The notes beneath the pieces are model-generated. The model saw only the letters and a list, made by a program, of their open reading frames with translations. It searched no databases and was not told the origin of the DNA. 64,000 nt of DNA, from contig OU612072.1 of the NCBI GenBank assembly GCA_914767715.1, positions 26,412,001 to 26,476,000 on the forward strand, read 5' to 3'. Below, in pieces: positions 21,301 through 34,900 of this stretch. The translations under genes and the position numbers were made by a program. Within the stretch, counting starts at the first letter, position 1. Each line of letters begins with the position of its first letter. Origin of the DNA: Membranipora membranacea (taxonomy: Eukaryota > Bryozoa > Gymnolaemata > Cheilostomatida > Membraniporidae).

Positions 21301-24061
21301 TATTTTCTGCTATGATTCTTTACTGGCAATTGATCACTCTTGTCATCCATAGGTTGTGAAATAGAGCTGCGAAGTCTAGAATATTACGGCACTGATAGTA
21401 TTTTCTCATGGGACAGCCCAGCAATGTATGCAACAGACAACCAATCAAGGTATGAAGTGATGACATTAACCTGATGAGGAAGCATTTAGCTGCCAGCGGA
21501 GCCTCAATTCAAATATTTAATAGAGAGTCGTGGCATCAAAACATGTAGCCAGTAGCTTTGCATGGAGTTTTATGAGCACTCAAAGAGTAGGGAGTGTATT
21601 TGCCATCGGCCGTAACCCATATAAGCAAGCTTTTGAGATACTTGAGACATTGAGTTACCATAAGTGATTGGCAACAAGAACATGGGTTTTCAGTGTGAAG
21701 GAAGTACCCATTGTCAATCGCATAATATTTGTCAAGCAAGCAGTAGCCCATACTTAGACCAAGTTGGTACCAGCAGCTGTACAGATGAAACTTAGACTTC
21801 ACCAACACTGTTTTACTGTGACCTGAGAGTACACTGCTGCCTTGCCCAAATTTGTGTTCATTATTTGATAAACAAAGAGGGAGTGTCAATGCTTTTAACT
21901 TTGCCCTGGTGAGAACGTTCAAGTGGAGCTCAAGCAAATAGAATATTGGTTTAAAAGCTGACTGGTTGGAATCATTTGTGAAAATTACATAAATTTCCTG
22001 AAAATTATCCTCTTTCAATTCTTTTTGATGCTCTGTCTTTTCTCCTAAGGTATAAGTGTGTACAGTGTAATTGAGATCTATGATTAAAGGTACTACGATT
22101 ACACCAGATAATATACCGAGCTATGCCTGATTATACTTCGCTAGAAGTGAGATAAGGTGAGCTCCACATCACCGGGTGTCACCTTCATCAAAGCTGAGCT
22201 GATGAATTATGTCTTCCTATTACTGAATGACTAACGACTTTTAGGAAGTGCTTTAGTATTTTGAGACTTTTATTATACCTGTAGACAGTGGATCAGAAAA
22301 TCTGTCAACAGTAACTGATGACATTAATCACTCAGTGATCTAATATCAATCTTTGTCACGATCACATTGCCGGCAGACAGTGTGTGAACCTATACTTGCA
22401 TTTTGATTTCTACATCAACTTGTCTCCAAAGCTCAAGGCAAAAAATACAGCTTTATTGGAAGCTGAACACAAGATCTATTTATGGTGACATGAATCTGGT
22501 TTTAATCTTAATATTGCGGGAGTGAAACTTGTCCCTCATCGGACAGTCCAACCATTTACTCCCGATTATTTATACAATTCTGTTTGACTAGCGATCTAAT
22601 CCAATCAGAAAAAAATAATTTACAGATAAAATGTAGGTGTGATAAGTAATTTAATTCTGATTGACTGAGGATATATATGGTATGATATTATGGGGAACAG
22701 CCGCAAAAATTAATTCTATTTAAAAAAAAGGAATATTTTCATAGAACCTATTAAACTAAAATTATCTAGCAACCTCTGACATCAAAGATCCAGACAAGCT
22801 GTACTCATTCATACTACTTTCACCTTGTCTGCAGAATCAAATACTGGCCATGGTGTATGTATGTGACAAATCAAACAGGTTCCTGTGTGTAAAGTGAGAT
22901 TGCCCTAGGATCGGTCTAGCTTAACAATAACGTCAATACTCATCCATAGTTGCAAATTACAAAACACTCAGCAGATGAGAGATATCAGGTTACATGTTGC
23001 AGGTTGTAAATTATATGCATTCTCACGCATAGCCTGTGTTATTGAATTACCCGAAGTGCTCAACTATAAACTCAGAGATGTTCAATCTATCTGGGAGTTT
23101 CCCCATTTCTGACTACATTATTTCTGTCAACCATCAATCTCTGCTTCTAGTGTACGTCAATGACAGGCTAACTAAAGCTTATTATAAAACCTTGCTGGTC
23201 CCTGCAGCTAAAACCATGAAGTTACAATGAGTGAGGGTCAACGCTTCAGACTTCAACCTGGCTAGAACTTTTAGGTAGGGCTCAAGACAATATAATAAGG
23301 GAATAATAGCTGCTATATTGGAATCATTTGCCAAAGTTACTAAAATTTGACAAATATACCATCTTTCACATTAGTATTGAATGTGATTGGAAGGAAAAGG
23401 AAATATATCAGATCACCAATACTAAAATTGTATAAATGAGCTATACCTGATTATAGTACACCAGAAGGTTAGCTCATCGGCCGGTGTCATCAAGGCCAAG
23501 GTGGATGAATTATGTCTTCCTATTTCTTAATGAATAATGTCTATCGGGACGTGCTTCAGCAATTAAATAATTTTGTTGTGCCAGGAAGAAAAAATATGCC
23601 AGATCCTTTATTTTATATGTAAATATTTTGTAGTCACTAGCTATCTTGATAAAATCATATAAGCATATGCCAACTTCATCAAAGCCCACATATGAGTTTT
23701 CTTTAGTGATTTAGCTCTTTAAGGAAGTGTTTTAGTATTTTGAGAATGTTGCTATTCCTGTAGATGGTAGAAGTTATATAAATGTGATATTGATCCGGTG
23801 CTAGTCTCAACCTTACCAGAAGTGTACTGATGACTTATGCCTTCCTAGTATTTAATGACTAAGATCTATGAATGCAGCTGATGGGAAAATATACCGTATT
23901 ATGAGATACCAGATAAGCTTGTTTTTGGTGTGTTGGTATTTTTTACTGCTGGGTGAGCCAGAGCAGGTACCAACTTCATCACATTTCTGCCGGTGTGGGT
24001 GATTTATGACTTCCAATTAGTTAATGCTGATAATGTTTGTCTTATAGTATTGCGTATCTAT
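18337..24061. other. Intergenic between C and D
   Basis: Filled mainly with diverged copies of blocks seen near 12.0-13.6 kb and 27.1-30.5 kb. The 160-codon minus-strand frame at 21536-22018 has several cysteines but no signal peptide or recognisable domain, and its counterparts in the repeat copies at 23220-23400 and 30060-30300 are not open, so it is not called. The frames at 18971-19320 are also unsupported. Confidence 0.5.
23580..24061 (+). repeat. Conserved upstream block of gene D
   Basis: About 480 bases directly upstream of the promoter are shared, with divergence, by genes B (10140-10620, mirrored), C (16350-16803), D and E (30490-30912). Common words include AGATAAGCTTG, GAAGTGTTTTAGTATTTTGAGA variants and TTATGTCTTCCTA variants, the last two repeated within the block. 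Confidence 0.7.
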
Positions 24062-24120
24062 GTTGTCATGGTAACCAGAGGGTATATAAAGCCAGGCAGA
24101 TGTTGGATTTAGTATCATTC
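24062..24120 (+). promoter_or_regulatory. Gene D promoter: X-box-like site, TATA box, initiator
   Basis: GTTGTCATGGTAAC (24062-24075), 7 bases, TATATAAA (24083-24090), then TCATTC (24115-24120) and a leader of about 36 bases. Confidence 0.8.
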
Positions 24121-24152
24121 AGTTGTTAGATTCACAAGGAAAATCAACTAAA

Positions 24153-25397
24153 ATGGGTAAGAATGAGAGCAGCTATTTTTGAGAAGCTTTTATTATGCAC
24201 AATAGCTGAAAGTTTCCAATGCCACATTTTCTTCGAATAACACTGAAAAAAATATCACTTATTGGTATTTTGCTATTTGATTTTAGCCGTGACAAAGCTC
24301 ATCCTCTTGGCTATCGCTGCCGTCGCATTTGTGAGTGCTGGTAGTTCCAGAAGTTACCATCAAAAAACATACACTCCAACTTACTACCAACCACGTGTCC
24401 AAACTTACACTACAGCAAAACCTTACTACTACGGTAAGTGTATAATAATACTAACAATACAGAGATGAGCTGATTTAGTTTATACCTTCAAATGAAAGCC
24501 TTGCAATATATGGGTTCACTACTGAAGATATTGAAATCTCACTGACTGACGAGTATGCCTAACAAGATATATTTCTCACTTTCAGTATACCAATGGAGTG
24601 CATGGGGTAGATATGGACGATGCTCTAAACCTTGCGGAGGAGGTATCCGATTCAGATACAGATCATGCAACAGGAAGCAAGTCTATGGTTATGGGGCACA
24701 CGGAAACTCTCAATGCGCCGGACCAAGGAAGTCTATGCAATACTGTAATCTTCAATGCTGCCCAGGTATGAGTATACCTTAAATCTGAAATGAATGTTGT
24801 CTCAATTGCCATAATTGTTCATTTACTGGAATATTTAACTAAGAGAACAAATTAACAGCAATGTATTGGTAAATAGAAAATAGTTTGATATCTACTTGTT
24901 CCACTTTTAGTAAATGGTGGATGGGCCTACTGGTCTCACTGGTCTACCAACCCTCACACATACAAACAGACCAGAACCAGAACCTGCAGCAAACCATATC
25001 CATCATGTGGAGGACGCAAGTGCTACGGAAACGCTAGTGAAACCCAAAATCTACCAAGTAAGTAAATACTTTTTACAGTAAAAGTCATCAATGTTCTCTC
25101 CACTTCTACTGAATAGCTCCTAGTTTGGACTTCCTTTCAATAAATCCAGGTGACAGTTTACAGTTGTGAAAACAATGCTGAAACAGGCTATTCAAGACGG
25201 AGTTAGCTGACTGAGTTTAATTAATGTTCTAATCAGTTTGATAGCAATACATTGTAAGTAACGAATAACATTCATAGTAGCACAACATTGTCTTCTTATA
25301 TGTCTAACTGGAATATCTGTTTGTTGCAGAGCCTCACCCTCAGCCATACTACAGACAACCACACAGACAACCGCACAGACAACAACCACGCTACTAA
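24153..25397 (+). CDS. Gene D: small secreted two-TSR protein
   Basis: Coding exons are 24153-24156 (ATGG), 24287-24433, 24586-24765, 24911-25057 and 25330-25397, with all introns phase 1 and GT/AG, giving 181 residues. The signal peptide is MAVTKLILLAIAAVAFVSA. The linker is Tyr/Thr-rich (YHQKTYTPTYYQPRVQTYTT) and differs from genes A-C. TSR1 shows WSAWGRYGRCSKPCGGG, RYRSC, seven cysteines and a CC end; TSR2 shows WAYWSHW, TRTRTC, PSCGG and CYGN. The tail KPHPQPYYRQPHRQPHRQQ ends PRY and TAA; it is shorter than in B and C because there are fewer RQPH units. CYGNAS contains a potential N-glycosylation site (NAS) not seen in the other copies. It is predicted to be secreted, with an unknown partner. 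No damage is seen. Confidence 0.88.
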
Positions 25398-28300
25398 GCA
25401 AATAATTGAAAGACCGGCACCAGATCTGAGCCTGAACTGCAAACGATTTTTGTTGAATACAGAGAAACCAATCTATATATTATCTATGTTGAATTTGTTT
25501 TTGATTGTTAATTTTTTGTATTGCCATAACCAATTTTTGCTTTGTTGATTTTAAATATTACATTAATCACAGCACAAAACCACGAACCAAAAAAATTTGT
25601 AGTCTTTGCTTACTACAAATTATTGCATCGGAAATGTCAACATTGTGTTATCAACATTTGAGTTGTCTACTGAATCCAAATGCAGGTTCTAGAGTAGGAC
25701 ATCAAGCAATGCCGCTACAATCATTCAAATGATGTCAAAATGACTGGCTTCTAATTTCAATAGAGCATGGCTTTGTGCAATATTGTGAAGTCTATGGTCA
25801 ATTTTTCAATCGAGAAATGAAATGAGATTTGCCAGCAAAAAAAAAACAAACACATGGAACATTTTGTTGTGGTTGCTCAAAGGCTCCCTGCCAGTTCAAT
25901 CATTAATTAAAAAATCTGCTACAGAAATACTGTGATCTCCATCATGTTCTGGCTAGATGAATTCTCCTATTTCGGCCCTTGGTATCTTTTTTATGAACCA
26001 TATGAGAAATTATGGGTTGAACAGATGTAATTATAGTAAAACTTTCTTCACTCAACATTATACTAAATATCAATCATGGAACTGAAGATGTGAACTTCCC
26101 ATGTATTATACCCGTCTCGAAAAGGCCTAGTCCTCCTTGGATTACATTACATTACTTTTTGTTTCTTTTACTGTGATAATGTCATCCCAATTAATGATGG
26201 TTTCTGGCTACTAGGATCTGTTGAACCCAATGTATTGTCTTTCCTGCTGACAAAGTCAAATCCAATAGATGTTGATAGTTAACTATGCCTCCCCTAACAG
26301 CAACCCCTGTTTCTTAAAAATCTTCAGCGTCTTTGAATGTGGTGTGGTGAAGCTTAGGTTAACATCACCACATATGTGACAAGATGTATAGCTGGGTTTG
26401 ATCTCAACGGTCATAACTGTTTGACATGTTGATTGATCTATGTTGTGTTAATGAGTTGATCTTTTTATATCCTATGTAAAATTCCTATCCGATGTGGTGT
26501 CGAGCCAAAGATATCAAAAAAATTTGCAACAAGAAACTTTGGAATTAGGGTTAGATATTGGTTGGGCAGAAATAAAAAAGGTCAATTAACAGCTCTGAGT
26601 CTTTGTTATGTCCAGCCTTGTATAAAGCTTTGTTTGCTCATCAGGGGGGGGGGGGGGTTGATAAATGAGGCGGCTAGCTAATATTAGTAAGAAGCTAATC
26701 CACTTTCATTTAAAAAGCAATGGATTTTGCTGCAGTATGCTTTAATATTAACCACTCAATCATCTAATGCCTAACCTCAATCGATCACAGTTATATCCTT
26801 CACTTAAAGGGAGGTAAGTAGCTATAGAGTATTCGGAAAATGCTATTAGTTCAGTAGTATTTTAGATTTTTGTTGGATGCATTCCATCCCGCTATATGAT
26901 ATTCATGTAATCTTCAAAGCTTAGTCCTCTTGATTTATTATTAGTTCTCTTTTCTTTCAACTAGACACTTGCTCACGGTGTATCTGAATGACCTAATGGG
27001 CTTGTTTGAATTATCTTTATAAACTAGTGCATATGTAAAGCAGTTGATGTATTAAAATGTTTGATTTATGTTGCCTCATAGATAAATAAATATGGCAATG
27101 AAGAGTCATAATTGAAGTTAATCCCCTCCTATCCTCTGCCAAATCGGAGTGTTTTTGCGAAGAAATAGTTCTTTTACCATATCGGACAATCATTGTCATC
27201 ATTGTTTACACCAAGAGCATCTATCGATGTAAACACACATGGTCGCCTGCCTCGGAATTTTTGCAGAGATAATCTTTCTAGGTGTCAAGTGTTGTGTGTG
27301 TTATGTTTGTAATCTCTGGAATCCCAAGTTAGTAAGGCCACTGGTTAATATTATAGCTGACTTCATAGTGAGCAGGAACACAGGAATAGGGGGCAGAAGG
27401 GAGTAGAAAAAATGAGAATAATGACAAGGATATTTTGGTTTATCCAAATACTGCCTCGCTAATCACCCTCTCAATTACAATATGCTCAACCTGAGACAAC
27501 TGAACTACCAAATACTAGTCTCAGGCATATAGGATTAGGTAAATACATACTTGGGACCAATTACATAACTCAACTACCATCCATAATACATCTGACACAG
27601 CATCAAAGTTTACAATCGTCCAGCAAACCAATCCAAGTTTTGCAGTATCAAACTTAATTGGGCTTTTCTCCTCTTACAGGAATTGACTATTATAGAAGAG
27701 TATTTTGTGAAATTTTTGTAAATTTAACTCTATCCTCCACACCCAATGGATGTAGTGCAATCAAGTCAGCTGCCTGGCTTGTATTTGAGATGTGTGAAGT
27801 TCAGTGTGAGCGTACAAGCATGAGAGTGAACATACTCGCAGTGAACCAATCAACAATATTGGCAATCAACATTGGGCTGGGAGTGAAGCATTGAGATGCT
27901 CATCAACACACAGGGTTCGCTTCATGCTGCTGGGGCTGTCAATAAGGATGTTTTACTTGAAAATGCCTCGAAGTAGTACTCATGGTTTCTAGCCGAAGAC
28001 TTGTTTGTTGTGCAGTGGTATGTGCTCTACTGTATATTGTATCTCTTGTCTTGAAGTTTACTCCGAGTTAAGTCAGGTCACAAGCTCAAGCATTTTTTCC
28101 TTGAGCTAGGCAGCTCTTCTACTGACTTAGGTTTTATCGATATTATATTTCGAACATCAGCTCTGAGTTTCTTATTGTGCATAGCTTTGTATAAATGCTG
28201 TCATGCATCGATATCAGAGGGCAATCAATTCCCTAAGTCTCACTTAGTATTTTGACAACAGCCCTTCAGATATTGAAAATGGAGTTAATCTTCCACAGTA

Positions 28301-30912
28301 ACCAAAATCAATATTCACTCAGTCACTAATATATATCTTTGTCAGAATACCATTGCCGGCAGACATTTTGTGTACCTATATATGCTCTTTGGTGTATACA
28401 CCAATATCACCAATTGTCTGATATTGTCAAGATATTATATCTGTGCAACAAAGACTGATGTTGGTTGATGATGGAAGTAGATTACTATTATAAATCTGTA
28501 TTTATAGCACAACATAAATCATTAGTTTTATAACACTAATTCCATACATCCTAGTATTTCAAACAAATCCAAAAGGGCACTTGGTGAATCAAATAACACC
28601 GTCAGCCAGAATTGTACTCGGAAAAATCAAAAGAAAACCTGAATATCTCCACCGGCATCAGGCGATAAGTGATTTTCTCTGCTGACTGATCTTGTTTATC
28701 GGCAATATGTAATAGAATCACACTGAAAAACGTCACTTCCCCCATTAAAATGATCTTTCGATAAGGTTGTATCTCAATATGGGGAGCTGGGACAGTTGCA
28801 ATCTGTGTATGCCAGAGCCATATCGATCACAACTGCCAGCATTCTAAAAATTGTTGGCAAGTTATGACTTGGTAATTCAGTTTACTGCGAAAATTATTTC
28901 CGATTTACATAGGCAAAAACACGCAGTGTGTAATGATTTGAGTCTATCCTCACCTTGCATCCGGTCAAAATACTTTAAAACTATAATAAATTAAAATTAA
29001 AAGTAAAAATTAATACAATATAAGCGCAATATCAATCAAAGCAATAAGACAAAGATATGTATGGGCAGGAGCTATTTGTACACAGACTCTATATTTGTTT
29101 TGTTCACAAACAAAATCTACTTGCATGGAGCTTCCAATCCATATGATACCAAAGTTTATCTAACCGATTCACTCCTAGTAATTTATCCCAACATCCAACC
29201 TCATAACACTTTTAGCCAACTTTTCACATAAGTCTCTCATAAAACCGATTGAAATGCATTTAATAGAAAGCCAATCAAAGCAGACATGAACGTGATCAGG
29301 GAGCGGTTAGCCGCCAGTATGCAGACACATTCATCTTTTGTGTGACATAAATCATTCCTGCTTCCCGGTTTTTTTTCTCACAAGACTGTATTCCAATGTA
29401 ATTCAACTGTTTGATATCCTATTTAATCTCATCGATCAGGAAGAAAACATTTAACGTCCAAATGAAGGTGTGATGATTAACTTAATTGTGATTGTTTAAA
29501 CAAGAAATTATATCAGACGATTGATTGGTAAGTGTTATGGGATACTGTGACACAGTTCATTACAATTCCAATACCTTTAGGAATGGTGTCATAAAAACTA
29601 CACGATAAATAAGAGTAATCAAATTTGGCAACATCTGTCATTAAAGCTTCAGGCAAGATAATGCAAATTTTAACAAATCTGAAGACAAAAAGAGAAGCAG
29701 AACTTTTACTTGACATATTATTTCTGGCACTTATGTATGTGAGGAGCAAACATTTGTGGGAAACGAAGGTTGGTACTAGGATCGGTCTAGGATAACAGTT
29801 CACTGAATACTCATCCTTAGTTGCGAAGAATGACATATTCATCAGTTCAGGTCTATCAAGCTTTTGCTGTACAACAACGCGTTATTAGCTGTAGTTACTT
29901 GAGCCATTAAGTAAACCACAGTGATCAGCTGCAAAAAGGTGATATACCAAAAGTTGATCAATATACTATAAACTGAGAGCTGTTCTCACCACCAATCTGT
30001 GCCTCTACATATGTCAATAACAAGCTGACTGTTCCTTAAAAAATCAAGTTGGTCCAGGCAGATGTACAGCTGAACCATAAACTTGAAAGACAATGCAATT
30101 GTCACTTAAGTTCATGCCGCTGCCTCACCTGAATAGTTGCTCATGATTTGGGTTACAAACATTGATTGTCAATACCTTGTAATTTGACTCGAGTAGAACT
30201 CAGTAAAATACAGGGCGATAAGATATTGTGTTTAGATTCAAGTAAGTCTTGTAAGTTACTGAAATTTGCCATCTTCCGATCTTTCAATTCTATATTCATA
30301 AATAGTATTTTGATATTGTATATACAAGCTCTGCCTAATTATACTAGAAGTGAGACAAGGTTAGCTCTACCAGTGCTCACATCAGCTGGTGTCAGCTCCA
30401 TGAAAGCTGTGTCAATGAATTACGTCTTCATATTTCTTAATGAATAATGGCTATCGGGAAGTGCTTTAGTAATTTAAGAATTTTGTTGTGCAATAAGGGA
30501 GAACAAAAAACATGCCAGATCGTTTATCTTACGTGTTGAGATTTTGCCTGTAGTCACAAGCTATATTGATGAAATCATATGAGCTGGTGCCAACAACATC
30601 AAAGCCCATGTCTGATTATTCCTTATTGACTAAGCTCTTTTTAGGAAGTACTTTAGTATTTTGAGATTTTCCTATACTTGTAGATGGTAGAGGTCATATA
30701 AAGATGATTTTGATCTAGTATTGGTGTCAACCTTACCAGAAGTTTGCTCATGAGTTATGTCTTCCTATTACTTAATGGCTAAATTGTAAGAGTGTAACTG
30801 GTTGATAAATATTCCAGGTAATTAAGCCAGATAAGCTTGCTTTTGCTGTGCAGGTGTATTTGGACCGTAAACCATATTTGTCTTAAATCCAATCGGCTTA
30901 TTGCTAATCTAG
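25398..30912. other. Intergenic between D and E
   Basis: No gene is supported. It carries copies of the subfamily-1 intergenic blocks (27070-27250 and 28330-30480 match parts of 12.0-15.4 kb and 20.1-23.5 kb) and a 14-base G-run at 26644-26657. The frame at 27658-27894 has no domain or splice evidence. Confidence 0.5.
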
Positions 30913-30970
30913 GTTGTCATGGTAACCCGAGGGTTGTAAAGCCAGACAGATGTTGGATTAAGTGTCATTC
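30913..30970 (+). promoter_or_regulatory. Gene E promoter relic: X-box-like site kept, TATA lost
   Basis: GTTGTCATGGTAAC (30913-30926) is identical to that of gene D, but the TATATAAA position now reads GTTGTAAA. TCATTC (30965-30970) and the leader are kept. Loss of TATA fits the pseudogene state of E. Confidence 0.65.
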
Positions 30971-31002
30971 AGTTGTTAGATTCACAAGGAAGATCAACTA
31001 AA

Positions 31003-31992
31003 ATGGGTAAGAATGAGAGCAGCTTTTTTTTGAGTAGCTTTTATTATGCACAATAACTGAAAGTTTCCAATGTCATATTACCACATTTTCTTCAAATAAC
31101 ACTGAAAGAATATCACTTATTGCACTTTTGCTATTTGATTTTAGCCGTGACAAAGCTCATCCTCTTAGCTATCGTTGCCGTCGCATTTGTGAGTGCTGGT
31201 AACTACAGAATTCAACATAAACAAACATACACTCCAACTTACTACCAACCACATGTCAGAAGTTACACTACATCAAAACCTTACTATGGTAAGTGTATAA
31301 TAATACAAACAATACAGAGATCGACTGATTTAGTTTGGACATTCAAATGATAGCATTGCAATATATGTGTTCAAATGTGCAGGACAAAGGACTCTATGCA
31401 ATACTGTAACCTTCAATGCTTCCCAGGTATGAGTCTGCCTTTAAGTTAAAATGAATTTTGTCTCAATTGCCATAATTGTTCATTTACTGGAATCTTGATC
31501 AGATTTTAAATATTTAACTGAGAGAAAAAATAACAGCAATGTATTGGTAAATAGAAACTAGTATGATCTCTACGTGTTCCACTTTTAGTTAATGGAGGAT
31601 GGGCTTACTGGTCTCAATGGTCTACCAACCCTCACACACACAAACAGACCAGAAGCAGGGGCTGATAGTCAAAACAGAAATGTACACAGTAAGAATATAA
31701 TTCTAAGTTATTTACAGTAAAAGTCACCAATGTACTGTCGGCCTCTACTGACTAGCTCCAAATTTTAGTTGAAAGTTTGCAGCTTAGAAAAAAGTTCTAG
31801 AACAGCTCAATCAAGTCAGAGTAAACTGACTGAGTACGCTGAGCTATATTATTGTTTCGTAGGTTCAATCAGTTTAATTTCATCACATAGTATGAGAAAG
31901 ATGACATTGGTAATAGTATGATATCACCTTCTTATACATCTAACTGAAATATTTGTTTGTTGCAGAGTCTTGTTACATCGCACACCACTTAG
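31003..31992 (+). pseudogene. Gene E: decayed two-TSR gene
   Basis: Exon 1 (31003-31006, ATGG|GTAAG) and exon 2 (31145-31288; signal peptide MAVTKLILLAIVAVAFVSA plus a Tyr/Thr-rich linker like that of gene D) are intact. Exon 3 has lost its 5' part together with its acceptor, leaving about 31373-31426; the remnant has a one-base deletion and a Cys-to-Phe change (TGCTTC for TGCTGC). Exon 4 (31589-31688) keeps WAYWSQW but has lost the cysteine-bearing centre by an internal deletion and hits a TGA after TRSRG. Exon 5 (from 31966) has lost the RQPH units. Spliced normally it cannot give a two-TSR protein. A short secreted peptide from exons 1-2 alone cannot be excluded. It is closest to gene D. 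Confidence 0.85.
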
Positions 31993-34900
31993 CATATAAC
32001 TGCAAAACCAACACCAGATTTGAGGCGGACCCCCAAACGATGTTTGATGAATACGGAGAAACCAGTTTATATATAATATCTCTGTGAAGTTTGTTTCATT
32101 TGTTGTTGTTACTTAATTTTTCACCAAATATCAATTTCTTGCTTTGCTGATTAAAAACAATAAATTACTCGTCGTACAAAACCTCAGACCAAAATATTTG
32201 CAAGTCACATTCAACATTTAAGTCCGTATTGTGTCGCTACTCTAGTCATATATAACACATATGGTTTTTTTTCAATTCAATTGTTCCATCAATTTGATGC
32301 CGTTTGAGACAAATGAATGACCCAAAGTACAGTTTCACTCTCCTAAATAAAGTTACATTAAATTTGCTTGCATTATAAGTTTAATTCTATCATGGTGCAG
32401 TTGGCGACTGAAGAGGGGAAAAACTCCAAACTTAGGCTTAACAATTAACGATTAACAATAATTCTATCTGCAATCTAATCCAATTGTGATGATCGTTACA
32501 TATATTAGTGTTATACTTGACTTTGTTTGCATTTGAGTAATAATATGACTGATAAGTAAAAGTTAAGTGTAAATACTGAAGTTGATACATGAGGTTTTCA
32601 TTATTTTTCAAAATTGAATTTTTTTTAGCTCCCTTCAGACAGACTATTATCTTTAACAACCTCATCGGGTATAGTCATAATGATGCTGGGTGCTTGTTTG
32701 GAGGTTCATTAAATGCCAATTGATCATTGGTAACAAAAAATAAGTATCGCATGATAGGGATTTGGTTACATGTAGCTATTAATCTTGGCAATTTTGAGTT
32801 CAAGTGCCTGCTTCATCATTATGATGGACGCTAAATTTCCTTGTCGCACACTGGTTTGCTCAAAGAAGAAGACAGGACACCAAATTCATCTCAATTTATA
32901 AATTGGATGGCTGATATTCATCTATCTTTGCTCATCGAGCAGATTTTCTGTTGATATTTTTTTTTAATTCATTTTTTAATTCATTCAATACAATTATAGG
33001 TGTGCAAGATATTTGAAGGGCACAATGGAAAAACCAGTGATGTCACATTCTCAGAATTGCGACTGTAGGCTCAATTGTATATAGTTTGAGGGCTATACAA
33101 CAATATTCAAATGGGAAAAAATTGGAAAAATGCATTTAAATATGTTCAAGCAATGTAAAAAAATTACCTCCAACATAATTCAGTCTCTTGTTATAATGTG
33201 GCAAAGTTACAAAATTGATGGCCCCAATTTTTTGCACATGAAGCTCAATATTTTTCCCTTCATGTGATTTTTTGGGTGGAAAATGTGGGCAGATTTTATA
33301 TTATTCGTATAGATATAGACTGATGAATTCTTAGAATTAGAGAAAAACAAGCGACGATCAAATTCCATGCCAGTTTGATATAACTATTTTTGATTTTGCA
33401 GTATTCAGTGTTTTTGAGAATCGAAAAGAGGTTCTCCTCCGGATAATATTCAACATGAAATATTACTTACTCAACTAGTTTTTGGGAAAAAAATGTTAGA
33501 TTCAAGGAATGTCAATAGGTCGATTGGTCAATGAATGTGCAATTTTTTAACTCTCAACTGTGGGTAGTGGTCTCCCCCTACTCAGGGCAGGTCATATATC
33601 CTGTCTTCTGTTGTGAGAGGGTAGTTTCACAGTTCTAAGTAGTCGGTTGTCCTAGTTTTCACCAGAATAGTTTTAGTGATGTCATTCAATATCACAAAAT
33701 TAAGCACAGAGCATGAAGTCTTGTGATTGTGACTGTCACCATGTCGGTATTTTTAGCAGCAGAATAAAGGTGCACGATGATGTGTAGATAAGCATAAACC
33801 TAGGTGAACTGACCCTATACTGTGCAAGCGATCTTAATTCAGTACTTGCATGCCATATTCAATCAGGGCTCTTCATCCCGCAACAATGTTAAAAACATCT
33901 CCTCAAAATTAGTGTCTTGACCTGTCTTGTGTTTGGGACAGTAGTCATATGAAAATGTACTCTCCAGGCTCTAGAGACCCCTAGAATCCTGCACAATTTT
34001 ATGAGGTATGAGTAATTTGTGAGAGTTTGTAGTTCATATTGAATGATTGTTTTGGTTTGAGGGTAGGGAGGAGCCGGGGCGATTCCCTTGAGGCAACAGC
34101 GTACATTGAACCAGGAACCTATCACATGATATCTATGGATGCAATCGGTTTTGCTATCAAAGCTTCTGGCCTCCCTGGTATTTGGATTTGATGATTCGCC
34201 TAAAGAATTGCATAATTGCGTAATGCAATGCTTTATTTGTATACTTTTTGCCCAAATAAGCCAATATGTCATAAAAACTGTGATAATACCGTATTATCAT
34301 CAGCACTAAATCAGGATTGGCAACATGTGACATATCATACATCTCCAATCAAAAAGAAGAGATTAAATGATTAGTGTAAGTTTGTTCTGTATCAAATTAG
34401 AAATTTAATTTCCTGCCACCTGCAGATATGTAGGCATTGAGTCTGCGACACTAAGATCTGTCTCATAACTGAACATTTTTAATACTTGGCTGAATTCTAA
34501 TTTATTAAAGATCATATATTAGAAAAACAGCAAATATTTCTGCTAAGGTTGCTATGTAGCTTTAGGTCTTCAGCTGCAGAATGGCCGTCTGGACATTTCA
34601 CTTCGTGGATGCCAACTTGTTGACAAAAAAACTGATTGTTGACGAGGTTTTGCTAAAATTGCAAATTTATGTCTCTTTCTGAAGACAATAGAAGTAGAGG
34701 TGCCCAAAGGGCGCAATGCTCGCTGTTCCAAGTACACCTAACGTCAACCATCTCTAGGTGATGCGAGAACTTTGATATCCACGGTAAAATGCATATCACT
34801 TTCAATAGACAAAAAATAATAAATAAGCCTACAGAAGTCAACTGGATAGGTTGCATATAAATTAATAAAAAGACACAGAAGAGCTGTCTGAATAGAGACA

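Noticed and set aside
21536-22018. 160-codon minus-strand open frame with several cysteines
   Set aside because: The longest unspliced frame outside the retroelements, but its repeat counterparts near 23220-23400 and 30060-30300 are not open, and no domain or start context is recognised. Could be revisited with transcripts.
33889-34272. 127-codon minus frame
   Set aside because: The composition and a B-box-like GGTTCAATG suggest an old SINE or other repeat; no protein family is recognised.
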